From Acanthosepion lycidas (lineage: Eukaryota > Mollusca > Cephalopoda > Sepiida > Sepiidae): a stretch of 64,000 bases of DNA. The position numbers were made by a program, and so were the translations under genes. Every line of letters starts with the position of its first letter. The first letter of the stretch is position 1. The stretch spans positions 21,941,464 to 22,005,463 of the forward strand of contig OZ010577.1 in NCBI GenBank assembly GCA_963932145.1, given 5' to 3'. Shown here in pieces: positions 47,182 to 59,233 of this stretch. A model generated the notes under the pieces. That model searched no databases, was not told where the DNA came from, and was given only the letters and a program-made list of their open reading frames with translations.

Positions 47182-47579
47182 TGTTTGCCAACTGGATGCT
47201 AGTTTGCAACTTTTCTGCGAAGGTGAGAGAATTGCATTGATTCTACACTTGCAAAATAAAATCCTTACATTTGCCTTGATAATGACCATCAAAGGACAAA
47301 ATGTGTCACCTAAGGTAAGTTTTCCTTTCATCTTTATAGAGAGAGTGAGTGAATATTTGGATCAAATATAGAACAGAATCCGACAATGATAAGTAAAATT
47401 TTATCAATCTAACATTAATTAAAGAGTTGAATGCACATGAAACACGAGTGACCAATTAAAAATCAAACAACACAAAAGTAAAAATACCGGATTTTTTTCT
47501 TCTTTTTTTACACATCTCATTGTTGGATAAACATGTGAGATTGATAACATTACTGATTTATTCCTTATCTTAACACACA

Positions 47580-47580
<1 letters not shown>
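47182..47580. other. Unassigned interval
   Basis: No recognisable element. Confidence 0.35.

Positions 47581-47583
<3 letters not shown>

Positions 47584-47657
<74 letters not shown>
47584..47657. repeat. (TA)n(CA)n microsatellite
   Basis: About 28 TA units followed by CA units. Confidence 0.97.
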
Positions 47658-47925
47658 GGCTTGTCCAGGTAAACCTCTCATCTCCACCCCACATCAACTG
47701 ACTTTGAGTGCAACAGACAAAATCTGCAGGAAAAAAATTTCCAAATCATCAGTAATGTATTTCAAAATTTGTATACTTGGTAGAACGAGTTGTATTAGTT
47801 CTCAAAGTTACCACAGGCCTTTCAATTGTAAACAATGACAGGTGTACAGTATATAAAATACAATACATTAGCATGCACATGAGAAATTAGCTGTGAGTAA
47901 TCTATTATTTTTGATATTTTGATTA

Positions 47926-47956
<31 letters not shown>

Positions 47957-48116
47957 ATATACATGTTTATAGTATTTACATTATGATCATAACTACTGGT
48001 ATAGTGGTTTTTATAGCTCAAAAATAATCCCTTTCCATCTACAATCAGCTTTAACAGACCCTCTCCACTCCTATTAGTCCATTGCTGAGAGGTTTGTCTG
48101 TATATATTTTGTAACT

Positions 48117-48347
48117 TAGGTTCATGCATGAGAAATCATGAGGTGCTGCAGTCAGCATACATTTACTCCCATTGCAGTACAAAATGAGAACCATATTCTG
48201 TCTGAAAAGAAATACCTCTTTTGTTCTGACACATTCCTGCCCTTCTCCAGTACCTCACTAAGTATAAATATTACCCTCATTCTATATTGCAATAATAAAA
48301 AATGTACCCTTACTACACTGCCTGATGATTGCTAATGCATGAAACTT
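48117..48347. repeat. Inverted pair of PLE-type hammerhead-like motifs
   Basis: The plus-strand motif CTGATGATTGCTAATGCATG then AAAC (48322-48345) has the order CTGATGA, a short TGC/GCA stem, GAAAC. A similar copy lies on the minus strand at about 48117-48143. Helix II is imperfect at its first pair. No PLE coding sequence is visible beside them. Confidence 0.4.
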
Positions 48348-49190
48348 GGAAAGGTAACAAAACCAGAAAGTACAAAATATTCATTATCCTATTTATAAAG
48401 CATTTTGCTTATTTTAATACATTTGTACATTCTATGCAGTATTTTAAATTCATATTTATGCAAACATAGATTATTTAAACAGACATTATACATTGAAGAG
48501 AAAAAGGGATTTTAAGGGAATAGGGTTCTTTCATTCAAAATCCCTATAGCCTTGATAAAAATCAACAAGGGGAGGAAAAACTGAACTCTGATTAGAAAAG
48601 CTTTACATAATAGTCTAGGAGATAAAAATCTATATTATTCATTTGATATGAATAAGTACTTTAAGATAACGAAAGATAGCCTCATAAAATTCCAGGATTA
48701 GTCACCACACGAATAGGCACGTTCTAATACACGTTCTGTTATATACCTAACAGAACATGAAAATATGTCTTTCATGTTTCCTATTCAAATTAGAAATACA
48801 TTAAAATGAAGTCCTATATTTGGTACTGTTCTTGAAATAGAAATATTGAAAATGCACAAACACTGAGAAGATTTAAATCAGAGAATAAACAAGAGAAAAA
48901 AGAATTTGTTGTTTCACTTTAAAATTGTTTATCTCAATCGAGTTTTACTTTGATTCTAATGGAATTGAATTCTTTTCTTTTTACAGAAATCAAAATGAGG
49001 CTAAGCTGGCAATTCAATGGCACAGGCTCACGGTGATAAAATAACAAAATAATGAAATGCTCATTGAATGTTTTCAAAGTTGGTTGGGTATCAAGCAGAA
49101 ATTTTCTTTTCTTTTTTGTAATCAGTACTTTTCCTCATGTACACATCAATATTGATATCGTGGAATGAATATTTCGAAAGAAGAATCAAT
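48348..49190. other. Unassigned interval
   Basis: AT-rich. No recognisable element. Confidence 0.35.
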
Positions 49191-49194
49191 ATTC

Positions 49195-50370
49195 AGTACT
49201 TTTTGCCTTAAGAGAAGAGGAGGAGACAGTGAAGATAAAAGGAGAAGAGAATTTAGGAAAAGGATTGGATGAGGTGTAGGATGAGAAAGATGAGGAGGGG
49301 GAAGAGAAGGTAAAGTAAGAGGAAAGATTATAAAATCTAGGGAGGAAAGATATGGAAATAACAGCCATGGGCATGGTATGAGGAGGGAGAAATAAGAGTG
49401 GGAAGAAAAATGATTTGGAAAAGAAAAAGAACACAAAGAGTATGAAGGGAAGAAGAAAGAATAATTGGAAATAAAGAGGATAAGAAAAAGCAAATAAAAT
49501 GAAGAAAGAAAGAAAAAATGAAAAAGAAATGAGGGAAGACAAAGGTCATAAAGGAGAAGAATGAAAAGTGTTATGTGAAAGAAAAAATGAAAAGAAAAAA
49601 CAAAGGAAAGTGAGAAGATGGAAATATCAACAAATAAATGAAAAAACTCAAAAATGGTGAGGAAAAGAACAAAGGAAATAGATGGAAAGAACGAGACAGA
49701 AAGAATGAAAAGATGAGGAGGAAACAAAATGGAAAATAAATGTAAGTGGAAAGAAGTGTATGAAGAAAATAAAATGTGAAAACAGAAATGATATTCAGTT
49801 GAAGTGAAAGATAAAATGAAAGAAAGAAGAAAAAAGTTAAAAGAATAAAATCAAAGATGAAAAAACAAAAATACTGAACAAAAAAATGAAAGATGTTTCT
49901 TAAATTTAGAAAGAAATAGACAAAGGAAAGAAAAACATGAAAGTTAAGGAAGGAATAGAAAAAAGATGGAATAAGGAAAAGAAAAAGATTGAAAAAGAAA
50001 AAGATTAGAAAAAGAAAAAGATTAGAAAAAGAAAAAGATTAGAAAAAGAAAAAGATTGAAAAAGGAGATTGGAAAAAGAAGATTGGAAAAAGAAGGAGAT
50101 TGGAAAAAGAAGGAGATTGGAAAAAGAAGGAGATTGGAAAAAGAAGGAGATTGGAAAAAGAAGGAGATTGGAAAAAGAAGGAGACTGGAAAAAAAGGAGA
50201 TTGGAAAAAGAAAAAGATTGAAAAAGAAAAAGATTGAAAAAGAAAAAGATTGAAAAAGAAAAAGATTGAAAAAGAAAAAGATTGAAAAAGAAAGAAAACA
50301 CAGATGTAAACATGAAAGAGAAAATTATGAAATGAAGTATGTAAGAGATGGAATAGAAGAGAGAAACGGA
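49195..50370. repeat. Polypurine tract with mosaic satellite
   Basis: About 1.2 kb of strongly purine-biased plus strand (GAA, AAG, GGA runs). From about 49975 to 50295 it becomes an array of 16-17-bp units: gaaaaagaaaaagatt(a) on both sides and ggaaaaagaaggagatt in the middle. Long minus-strand frames (up to 193 codons, Phe/Ser/Leu-rich) are composition artefacts. Confidence 0.9.
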
Positions 50371-53300
50371 AAGAGTGCACCCGATATCATGCCATATCCA
50401 ATTTAAATTATTGACTTGAATGTAGAATTTGCAGGGTGGGTGTGGTTGTGTACACTGAAAACTACTGGATGGAGTAAGTGCATTTTTGCTGATGTCAAAA
50501 ACTGCTGCTGCTGCTGGTGGTGATGAATGCTAAAGATTCTATTTTTCATAGCATTTGCCTTTTCTCTTGGTGTATTTGTGAAAAATCATTACATTAGTTG
50601 GGCAAAAATCTAATTGCTCTCAGACAACTAATACTAAAATACATCAATATCATAACAGAAAGTAAACAACATGCTTCACTTTGTACAGCCTTTAATGGAA
50701 AATACTGACATTGTTTGGACATTGTTATTAAGGATATGTTATGTAAGCCATATTTTTTTTCAAGCAATGATTTTATTTGTTATCATCGAAGGAAAATTCT
50801 ACACAAAATAAGCAATGGAGGTTGCAATTAATTCTTATTTTTGAATAAATATATATTTTTTTTAAACATTTATGCTTCACAAAGATTTAGAGATTTATAT
50901 TTACTAAGCTTTTGGATATGCAGATGACATGATTATCAGGATGGAAAAGGAAACTACCATGCAGAGTTCTCGCCTTGTCTATTTCATTCACTTTGTATTA
51001 ATTCCTCTGGTAAATAATGAATCCATCTCTTCCTACATCCAACTACGGATTAAATAGTGTAGCATCTTCAGTTCTCTCGCTTTGGTTAGCAACCAATGTA
51101 AGAGAACAATCCTCAATTCAAACTGGTTGTACAGGGTATGCTATTCAAAATCTTTTCTTTTTTTAAGCTTGGCTTCAACATTGCTCTCTGACATTGAAAG
51201 GAAATCTGTAACTATTTCCGTCAGAAAGCAGGCTACCAGATGTTGATTGAACCAAACTTAGTCTGGTTCAAAACTACAAGTGTAATCTATCCAGTGACAA
51301 TATTAATATTCTGTCATCAGATTTTTATCAATAATAATATTTTTTATGAAAAATATTTTCTCTTCTACAACATTTTCCATACTTAATTCTTTTATATGTT
51401 TCAAAGCTTTGGTCATGTAAAAAAAAAAATATAAATTTGTCTGTGGCCAAATTAAAATGAAATTATTTAAATTAATAATGAAAATACTTTATCTCTAATA
51501 GATAACTAGTACATCTACTTTAACATGGCAAAGTAAAATACAAAAAGAAGAATTAAATTCAATGGCTAAATTTGAACATCATCATTCTCCATATAAAGTG
51601 CCATCCATATCTGCTGAAAGTTGAAGGATATGAAATGCAGGTTTCCATCTTCTCAGAATCTACTTTATTATTTTCCAGTCTATATTTCTTATTTAATGAT
51701 TGTAGCATTTAAAAACATTGTGGTGAAAACAACAAAAATAAGATGAAGATAAACTAGTCAATTTTAATGAAAGTTGTTTCATGGGAACTTGTTTTATGGG
51801 ACAATGCTTATGGAGGTCAAGCAGGTCACATGATGTAAGGGCGTTGGTCAATTTGAATTAACACTAACTACTGTAGACTACTGTAGAGACAGACATGTCA
51901 ACTTGTGTGGACAAGTGTTGGTGGCCATAAGCAATATAGAGCATAGGTGGCAATGTTACACTAGTTCAGTGACGATGACGACAGAGAAACAAAAGGGAAA
52001 AGATAACAGTACAAGATAAAACAGATAAGTTACTTTTTGTGTTCTTGTTTTGATATTGTGAAAATTCCAACCATGTGGGTCTAAGAACAGATGGCAGACC
52101 CAGCTGGAAAAAAATCACATGCTCAGTGAGCAGTAGCAGTCATAAAGTCCCCCCCCCAGTCCCTATATTTGAATGGCAAGTTCAAGGAGGCGTGGCATAA
52201 CTATGACATTATCATGTATTTGCACAGGCAACAACGACAGTATCAAACAGTGATACTCCTCCCACATGTTGGGGATGACTTATGAAAAGTCTATAATGGT
52301 TTTCATTTTCCCACAACAGACAACTGACAAACTTCTCAAAACCTTTAACTGGTATGCATTTGGTGAAACTAGTGTTGCATATGAACATTTTGTGTAGGAA
52401 GCATTTATAACTGCATTGCAAACACTATTAAAACCATGTCTTTTGCGACAAGTGCATGGCATAGAAACTACATGACCAAATTGTTTTGGTTATACATAAC
52501 CCCCAAATACAAGCAAAACTGAGAGAGAGAGTTGCAGAGGTACACTGACATCTGCAAACTAATGAAGAACACTGCTCAGTTATTGGAATTTCATTTAATC
52601 CTAAAGGAATATAAATTTATAATAAAAAAAAAATAAAAATAAAAAAAAATAAAAAAAATTGTTTTGATAGTAGACTTATATTCTTGAAGATCAACTATGG
52701 CAAGGTTTTTTCAAACCAATTCCACATTGTCTCTGGTGATGTAACATCAGTGTGGAAAGAAGAGATGAAGAGATTGTTTTGAAAACAGGAAAATGAAAAC
52801 AGCCATGTAAAAAAAACAAAAATCAATTTCTTGTAATTATTGGATGTTTTCAGTTTCTAATTCTACTTATATTTTCTTTGTTATTAATGGCAACTGATGT
52901 TCTTAAAATATCATACTAATTGATTTCCAATATTGTCTCACAGAGTTTTATATATGATAAAATTCTTATTGAATTACAAAATTCTTCTATGATAAGAAAA
53001 GAGACATTGCTAAAATTAAAGTTTCACTCAGGAATTGAGCATAATTATAAAAAGTACCTATGCTTTTGATACTGATATATATATTCTGTAAATTATGAGT
53101 AATTAATAATGTGGATATAATTCTAGGCAGGTAATGTTGCATAAAATAACAAAAAAAAGTAAAGTTATTATTTTACACTTACATAGTGCCCATCAAGAAC
53201 TGTACAGCACTTTACATATGGATCAAATTGTCTACCTTGGATCAAAGTGCCTCTTTCTTACACTTCTGCTTTGGTTACATGTAACATCTCTGTATACAGA

Positions 53301-54360
53301 GTTATGTACACACAAAGAAGAGCCATCGACTGATTGTCTGATCAGTTTTACATGGTTGAGTATACAGTGACAAAACTGGTTCCCCTACTAGGATTTTCTG
53401 GTGAGGAGAGTCGCTAGGCACCCAGTAGGATTAAAAATGACCTTTCAAAGACCAGATAAACCTACTTGTAAGGTCCACAGCTACCGAGCACAATGGTATA
53501 GACTAGGCTTCATAGCTCTGTATACAGCCAGTGTGGTGGGGACACAGCATTACTGGATGAAAGTCCTCCAAGACTGAAGTCATCAACAGCCACATCTGTG
53601 ACTCAGGTAAGCCTTCATTGGAGGACATTGGCTATGGTTTGACCTGGAGAAGGATTGATTCTGCCAGGTTGACTTGCATGAATGAATACCTCTCCAGCTT
53701 TCAACCCAGATATTTCATGAACTGCAACCCCGCAATCATGCCCAGTCATGGGACTGATGATGATGATGAAGAATAACAATCAGAAAGAATACATAATGAG
53801 GTAAAAGGTCTTAGCGAATTTAACTCACTGGATTTATTAAACGCAAGAGATGCAAATGTAAACAGTATGTAACATACTTAATGAGTGAGAAGTGAGAACA
53901 AAGACAGAGGATGATATGGAAGATCAAAAGTTAGAGTAACAGGAAATTTTGGAGAGCTGAAACAACATGGCACATAAAAGAAAAAAGAAAAGCAGATAAA
54001 AGGAAAGAGATGGAAATAAAAGAAAGACATAAACAGGCCTGCTAGTTTTGTTACTGCTTTACCCTTTCAAGTGGGTGAAGTTTATTTTCATTTATTTTTT
54101 TTTTTTTTTTTTAGAGCTTCATGCAAAACTTAGAAAAGTCTGTAGATATCACAGTTTTAATATATGACTTATACTCGTACCTACAGCCAAGCTATAATAA
54201 TGATGCCAATGCAATTACTTTTCATAGAGCCATAAATTGTCTGGAAACAACTTACAAAATGTCGTCTGATTCATTTCCATCCTTCTTTTTGAAAAGACAA
54301 GAATATCAATCTGTAACTCATTGGACAGAGAATTTAATTTAATTTTCTTTATAATGTACT
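50371..54360. other. Long unassigned interval
   Basis: I see no recognisable coding domain or element. A-rich tract at 52621-52660. A GC-richer segment at 53370-53760 ending in gatgatgatgatga looks like a repeat 3' end but could not be assigned. Frames are all short. Confidence 0.35.
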
Positions 54361-54447
54361 GAATTCCAATTGCAGGGCCTTTTCAGTCATCGGTACTTAC
54401 TTGCCCCAGGGCTCCGTCCCTGTGCTGGTGGTATCACAACTACAACT

Positions 54448-54533
54448 AGCTTTGACCAGCTTGGACCAGCTATGACTAGCTTAGACCTGCTCTGACCAGT
54501 TTGAACAAGCTATGACAAGCTATGACCAGCAGC
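54448..54533. repeat. 10-bp tandem repeat, 8 units
   Basis: Consensus agctatgacc, with units agctttgacc, agcttggacc, agctatgact, agcttagacc, tgctctgacc, agtttgaaca, agctatgaca, agctatgacc. The length is exact in every unit. Confidence 0.9.
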
Positions 54534-54879
54534 CCGAGTGAAAACACTCGAGTCCCCATGTTAAAAATTGACCTTGTGTCACAACCTGACTCAGTGGTGG
54601 GGGTCAAGTAAATATCCTTTTCAGTTGTTGGAGGAACCTCTCCCTGATTTTTCAGGGGTGTAACTGTACTCACCACACTTGGCCAAGTGCAGGGGTAGTG
54701 AGGCTATTTAGCCCATAGTTGGTGTGAATAGCTATTGAGATGGAGCAGTTCATCCACTCTTTAACAGCTCTTGTTTTTGTGCTACTGGGCTTCCAGTTAC
54801 CCCCTCCTCATCAGACCAAGGTTTAGTCACAGGTCACCAAATCATTTATAACATAATTATATATTATATTCAAAGATGG

Positions 54880-55085
54880 GTGAAATAGTAGGATGAGTTC
54901 TCTAGCTTTGAGTGGCAACAGTCAAAGAAGAAAAATATTGAATTCCAAACCATAGAGAAAGTAACAGAAAACCAACCCAATATCTTACACAAGAAGGCAT
55001 GGCAAATCATAGATAATACAGAAAAAGGATTGTGTGGAGAGCCATAATCACCTACATCCTGATGGCACATGGCATTTTCTTTTTT
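54880..55085 (+). mobile_element. LINE-A 3' tail
   Basis: The terminal segment gtggagagccataatcacct (55034-55053) and the following gatggcacatggcat match the LINE-A closing block at 9143-9183, followed by a T/A-rich end. It is 5'-truncated. Confidence 0.5.
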
Positions 55086-55379
55086 TAAAATTGTATTTAT
55101 ATAATAAATAGATTCCCATAAAATATTTTTTTTATTTATTTTTATTCTTTTTACTACACTCTTCCATCAATTCTCGTGCTAAAAAACTATGACTGAACTG
55201 TAAGTGAAAATTTCTCATTTTGGATCAAGCCTGCATCTTCCTACACACACAAAAAAATGTGATTTTTATCTTCATTCATAAAACAAAATGCTAATCTGCT
55301 ACAACTATTTAAAAAAAATAAATAAATAAACAGAAAAAATAAACAAAAACTTTGACAGAAATTTACCACAGAATCAATG

Positions 55380-56245
55380 GATAAGAAAAATAAAGAATAC
55401 ATCCATTTTACTTATGATCTGAAATTGGAATGGAAGCAGTGATGACAGTCTGAATTAACCATAAAATTCTGGATGCACAATTAATAAATCCAAAATATTT
55501 GAAATACTTTCAATTTGTATTGATTGATTCATTTTCTACAGCTTATCAACCTTTTGCAGATTAATTAAAATAAAAAAAATTGTTTTTTTTTTTTCAGATT
55601 ATAAGAATTTTATTTTGAGATAATAATGGTTTAGTGATACATGTCTAATTAACTCATAGCTGTGTGGAGAAGAGGAGAATTTATACCTTTCCCAAGGGTA
55701 CTTGCACGTAAATGAATATAATGAAGCCAATGGGAATTGGAATTCAGCTTTGCAATTAACAATTCTGAGCTGTTATCCATTACACCAACTGCATATACAA
55801 GCTTATAACACCTGGTATTCTCAAATGGTCACCCATCTATATAGAGATCAGGCTTGACATTGCTTAACTTCAGTGATCATATAGGAACCAGTGTTTCAAC
55901 ATGATGTGGCAGTAAGCCTAATGTGTATAGGATATAAGGAAATTGAATATAGATTAGGTGGGGGTAATTTTGCTTAACACCACGAATGGTGACAAAACCA
56001 AAATATTAACCTAAGAACTCAGCTCATGTTCTTAAACAGCCAAATCAGGATGTAATGCACCATGCCAAACTCATTCAAAAATATCTAAACTGTCAACCAC
56101 TTTCTGGAAAGATGAGCATCAGTGGACTTGAGAAACCGATTTTCCTGAAAAATTGCTTTAATAGAAAGATTTTATAAATTTCAAACTAAGATAGTTCAGC
56201 AAATGAATGCCAAGTGTTTCTTCATAAGGAAACAGCTAATATTAA
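55380..56245 (+). mobile_element. LINE-D C-terminal relic, split by a SINE
   Basis: Segments 55400-55514 and 55923-56245 match 38600-38960 and 40078-40205 in order (ggaatggaagcagtgatgac; acttgagaaaccgattttcc; gaaacagctaatatta). It has an internal deletion before the C-terminal end, and the SINE at 55515-55918 interrupts it. Confidence 0.6.
55515..55918 (-). mobile_element. SINE-A2 with complete 5S + tRNA-like chimeric head
   Basis: On the minus strand it starts with a 120-bp 5S rRNA-like segment (55918-55799) that covers the whole molecule, including the complement of cttaacttcagtgatcat. A tRNA-like head follows (about 55790-55725, with the plus strand ggaattggaattcagct as the complement of its B box). 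Then comes a body with cccttgggaaaggtataaat and a tail to 55515. The layout parallels AmnSINE1, which also joins 5S rRNA to a tRNA-derived SINE. Confidence 0.75.
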
Positions 56246-56559
56246 TAAAATGTGCAAAAGTTACCATCATTTTTTTAAAACTAAATGTCAAACTGAAAAC
56301 AAATTTTTTCTTGGAAACATTTGCAAACATTTTTTTTTTATTTTTTTTTTTTTTTAGGTGAAAATCTTTGTTTGTAAAAGGTTAATTAATGACAAGTTGG
56401 GATTACTAGAGTTTTCTTTATTGCAGCATTAAAAAAATATCATTCAGTGTTCTTGACTCAAAATCTGGAGGCACATTGGAATACTGACAGATTCCTTTAA
56501 AAAGTTAAAATTTTAATTGAAACAAAAAACGTACGCTGAAATGTTATGTAGTATCAATC

Positions 56560-56990
56560 ACCTTACACTGCAGTGAATACTGGGAAATTTTCTCAGAAAT
56601 GAAGAAGAGACATGGGACAAAAGGAATGAGGTTTTACAGAGAGACTCGAAGAATACCACGGACAGAGAGACTCGAAGAATATCACGGACAGAGAGACTCG
56701 AAGAATACCACGGACACAACATCCGAGCAACAAAGAAGTTTTAAGGAAAATGGAAACAATAAAAATAGCTCAATTATTCATAATATCAGCAAGTGAAAGA
56801 TGAAATTTCTGGGATACACAATGAGAAAAGAAAGCCTGAAAAATTTGAGACACACATGACACTACTGAATGCAAGATGAACAGAGGAAAACATTAAGATA
56901 TGTAATAAGCTTATGTAAATAAATGGCAGATTAAAGTGTGGTAGGGATGGTGAAAAGATAAACTTTACTAAGAACTACGAAGTATTGTCA
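56560..56990 (+). mobile_element. LINE-A 3' end with internal triplication
   Basis: This matches 8750-9140 of LINE-A: the cagtgaatactggga block, IPRTE-like coding, aaatttctgggatacacaat, then gaacagaggaaaac. Frames are broken. Confidence 0.6.
56636..56713. repeat. 26-bp unit in three tandem copies
   Basis: Units at 56636-56661, 56662-56687 and 56688-56713 begin acagagagactcgaag. Unit 2 differs by one base. Confidence 0.92.
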
Positions 56991-58225
56991 CATTGGAACA
57001 TTTTTAATATTTGAAATTTGTTATTAATGATTATTTTTTTTTTTTTAAATGAATACAAATCAATATAAGATGGGGGGAAAATAATAATTTGGAATGTTAC
57101 AATAATTAGTACAATTGAAAGATTGCAATATTTGCCCTTTCTTTGAATATTGCTGCCACATTTAATCAGGTGCTTCTATTATATATTTTGAGATTCTTGA
57201 TAAAATACAAAGAAAAATCTAATATGGCATCTTGCCCTCAGTTACTTTCCCACTTTTATAACATAGCTTCCCTGTGACTTTTATATGCAAATACCTTTTA
57301 TAACAATGAAAATGTACAAATATTGGACAATTAAAAGTTATGTTATGTTATGTTTTTAGTACAGAATAGGTTTAAAATTTAGTTTTCTTTATATAATACA
57401 AAATAAAATGATCATAAAAAAATATAAATTCAGTTAAAATAATAAAGAAATAAATAAGTAAATAATCTTGAATATTACGATAATTTAAATGGATGTAATA
57501 TTTTGACCTCAAAAATCACTGATTATATTTACTGAATTAAGATGTCATATATAATGATGAAAATATAAAAGTTAAAAAATTTGAGTTTAAATATTGTCAC
57601 ATAACAAATTTTGACATTTAAATGCCACAGAATGATTTTTTTTAGCATTTAAATAGTCATATGATGTTGCTGAAAAATATCAAACATTTGAAATTTGGCA
57701 TTTGTTAATGAATTCAATAGATTCATCTGACCAAGATGAGTGGTCTATGTGCAAAACTAAGTCGGATAAGTATTGTAAATCTTTTGAACTTTATTTAATA
57801 TTGCTGCCTTTTTTTTTTTTTCTTTATTATTATTATTGAGCACTTTGTTTACTAAATCCTGCACACCTTTAAGTACGTTAAGCTCCAGAAATTTACTGAT
57901 CAACACATTTCATAAAGCATTAATGATCTGCTTTATTATTTTGATATGAGAGAAAGTGATACAAAGGTTGAGTTATTCTAATGACTATAGAGAGAGTCAA
58001 ACAGCAAATTCTATCAATTGAACAAATGAAAATCATTGCAGTTATATTTTAACTCTGACTGTACTTAGATCTGGTATAACCAGACAAAGTCTTGTTTTTT
58101 CTTATAGCTGCTCACTGACTTTACTCTTACTTCTCATGTCTCCAACTTACCTTTTATCTGATAAGATTTCTGACTATAAGAGAAAAATTTGATAGTTAAA
58201 CATTGAATTTTGAAAATTTCTTATA
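56991..58225. other. Unassigned AT-rich interval
   Basis: No recognisable element. Confidence 0.35.
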
Positions 58226-58379
58226 CAGTGTAACCCGGATATAAGAGAGATTTTCTCTGGTCCCAAATTATTCCCATACTTACCTAAACAAAATAGACCA
58301 AACCCGGATATAAGAGAAACCTGGATATAAGAGACTTCTTCTCCGGTCCCGACAACACTCTTATATCCGGGTTACACTG
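58226..58379. mobile_element. pogo/Tigger-like MITE, 154 bp
   Basis: Terminal inverted repeats CAGTGTAACCCGGATATAAG and the complement at the right end, with TA directly outside both ends (58224-58225 and 58380-58381). The TIR start CAGT plus a gatataa core is typical of pogo-type elements. The ccggatataagag motif is repeated internally near 58304-58333. Confidence 0.88.
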
Positions 58380-58493
58380 TATAAAATGTGTTTTTGCAAG
58401 TTTCAGCACTCAATCAACATGTGAATTTCAAATAAAGAAAGTATTGTTAATGGCTAGGAATTATGGTAATCATTACTAAGAGAATAAACAGAG

Positions 58494-58495
<2 letters not shown>

Positions 58496-58532
<37 letters not shown>
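58496..58532. repeat. (TA)n microsatellite
   Basis: About 18 TA units. Confidence 0.95.
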
Positions 58533-58535
<3 letters not shown>

Positions 58536-58699
58536 ATGGTAAAATTCTTTGGTTCTATATAAAAAAACATTCAACATTCATTGACAGAACAATTTGTGTT
58601 ACTACAGAGGTTGAAATTCATAAAATCTTAAGTTTTTCAGGAAAATCAGACTTCTGAGGTCTGCATTTTCTGCTAGACAGAAGTTTCCTTTTAAACTTT

Positions 58700-59150
58700 T
58701 TGTTTCAGGGAAAGTTAACATCCTGATTATATCATTAGTAGTTCTTACATGTGCTACACTTTTTTGTTACTGTTGCTGGAAGTGTTCAAGTAATGAGTTT
58801 TTTTGTTATTTGGTACATCCCTTCATTATTGATTATGTAAGTGAATCTATAGTGTCTGATAAAAATTGTCTACTTTAAGTGGTTTATTTAAGTATAATAG
58901 GATTTATTTGTTTGAAATATAAGTTGTTTTATTTTGTTTTTTTCTTTACACTTTCAAATTCACTAGTATCTCTCTTTCAGGTACTGATGGAAGTTTCCAT
59001 CGAAACCTTTGGTTTTTTTATAGTGTGGAAAGTTAACTTGATTATATCATTATTTTCTCATCTAGATACATGTGCTATCCATTTTTGTTGTTGCTACTGT
59101 TGGAAATTTTCAAGTGATATGGATTTTATTATAGCTTGTGATTTTGTTAT
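58700..59150 (-). mobile_element. LINE-D fragments, locally duplicated
   Basis: Two segments (about 58707-58800 and 59025-59120) share ggaaagttaac, gattatatcatta, tacatgtgcta and tttttgtt...ctgttgg in the same order. 58985-59120 is the reverse complement of 22440-22570. This is either a tandem duplication or two insertions of the same LINE end. Confidence 0.5.
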
Positions 59151-59233
59151 TTAGTAAAGTTCTGTGCTTACCAATTTTGTAGCACCAGTCTCTCGAGTCT
59201 GATGAAGGAAGAGCTCACTAATTTTGGATTGGT

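Noticed and set aside
49146..49727. 193-codon minus-strand open frame rich in Phe, Ser and Leu
   Set aside because: It is the complement of a polypurine tract. Stops are rare because of composition and there is no domain or start context.
53370..53770. Possible host exon (GC-richer, ends in gatgatgatgatga)
   Set aside because: Stops occur in all forward frames and no splice-flanked open segment or domain is visible. A repeat 3' end is more likely, but it could not be assigned.
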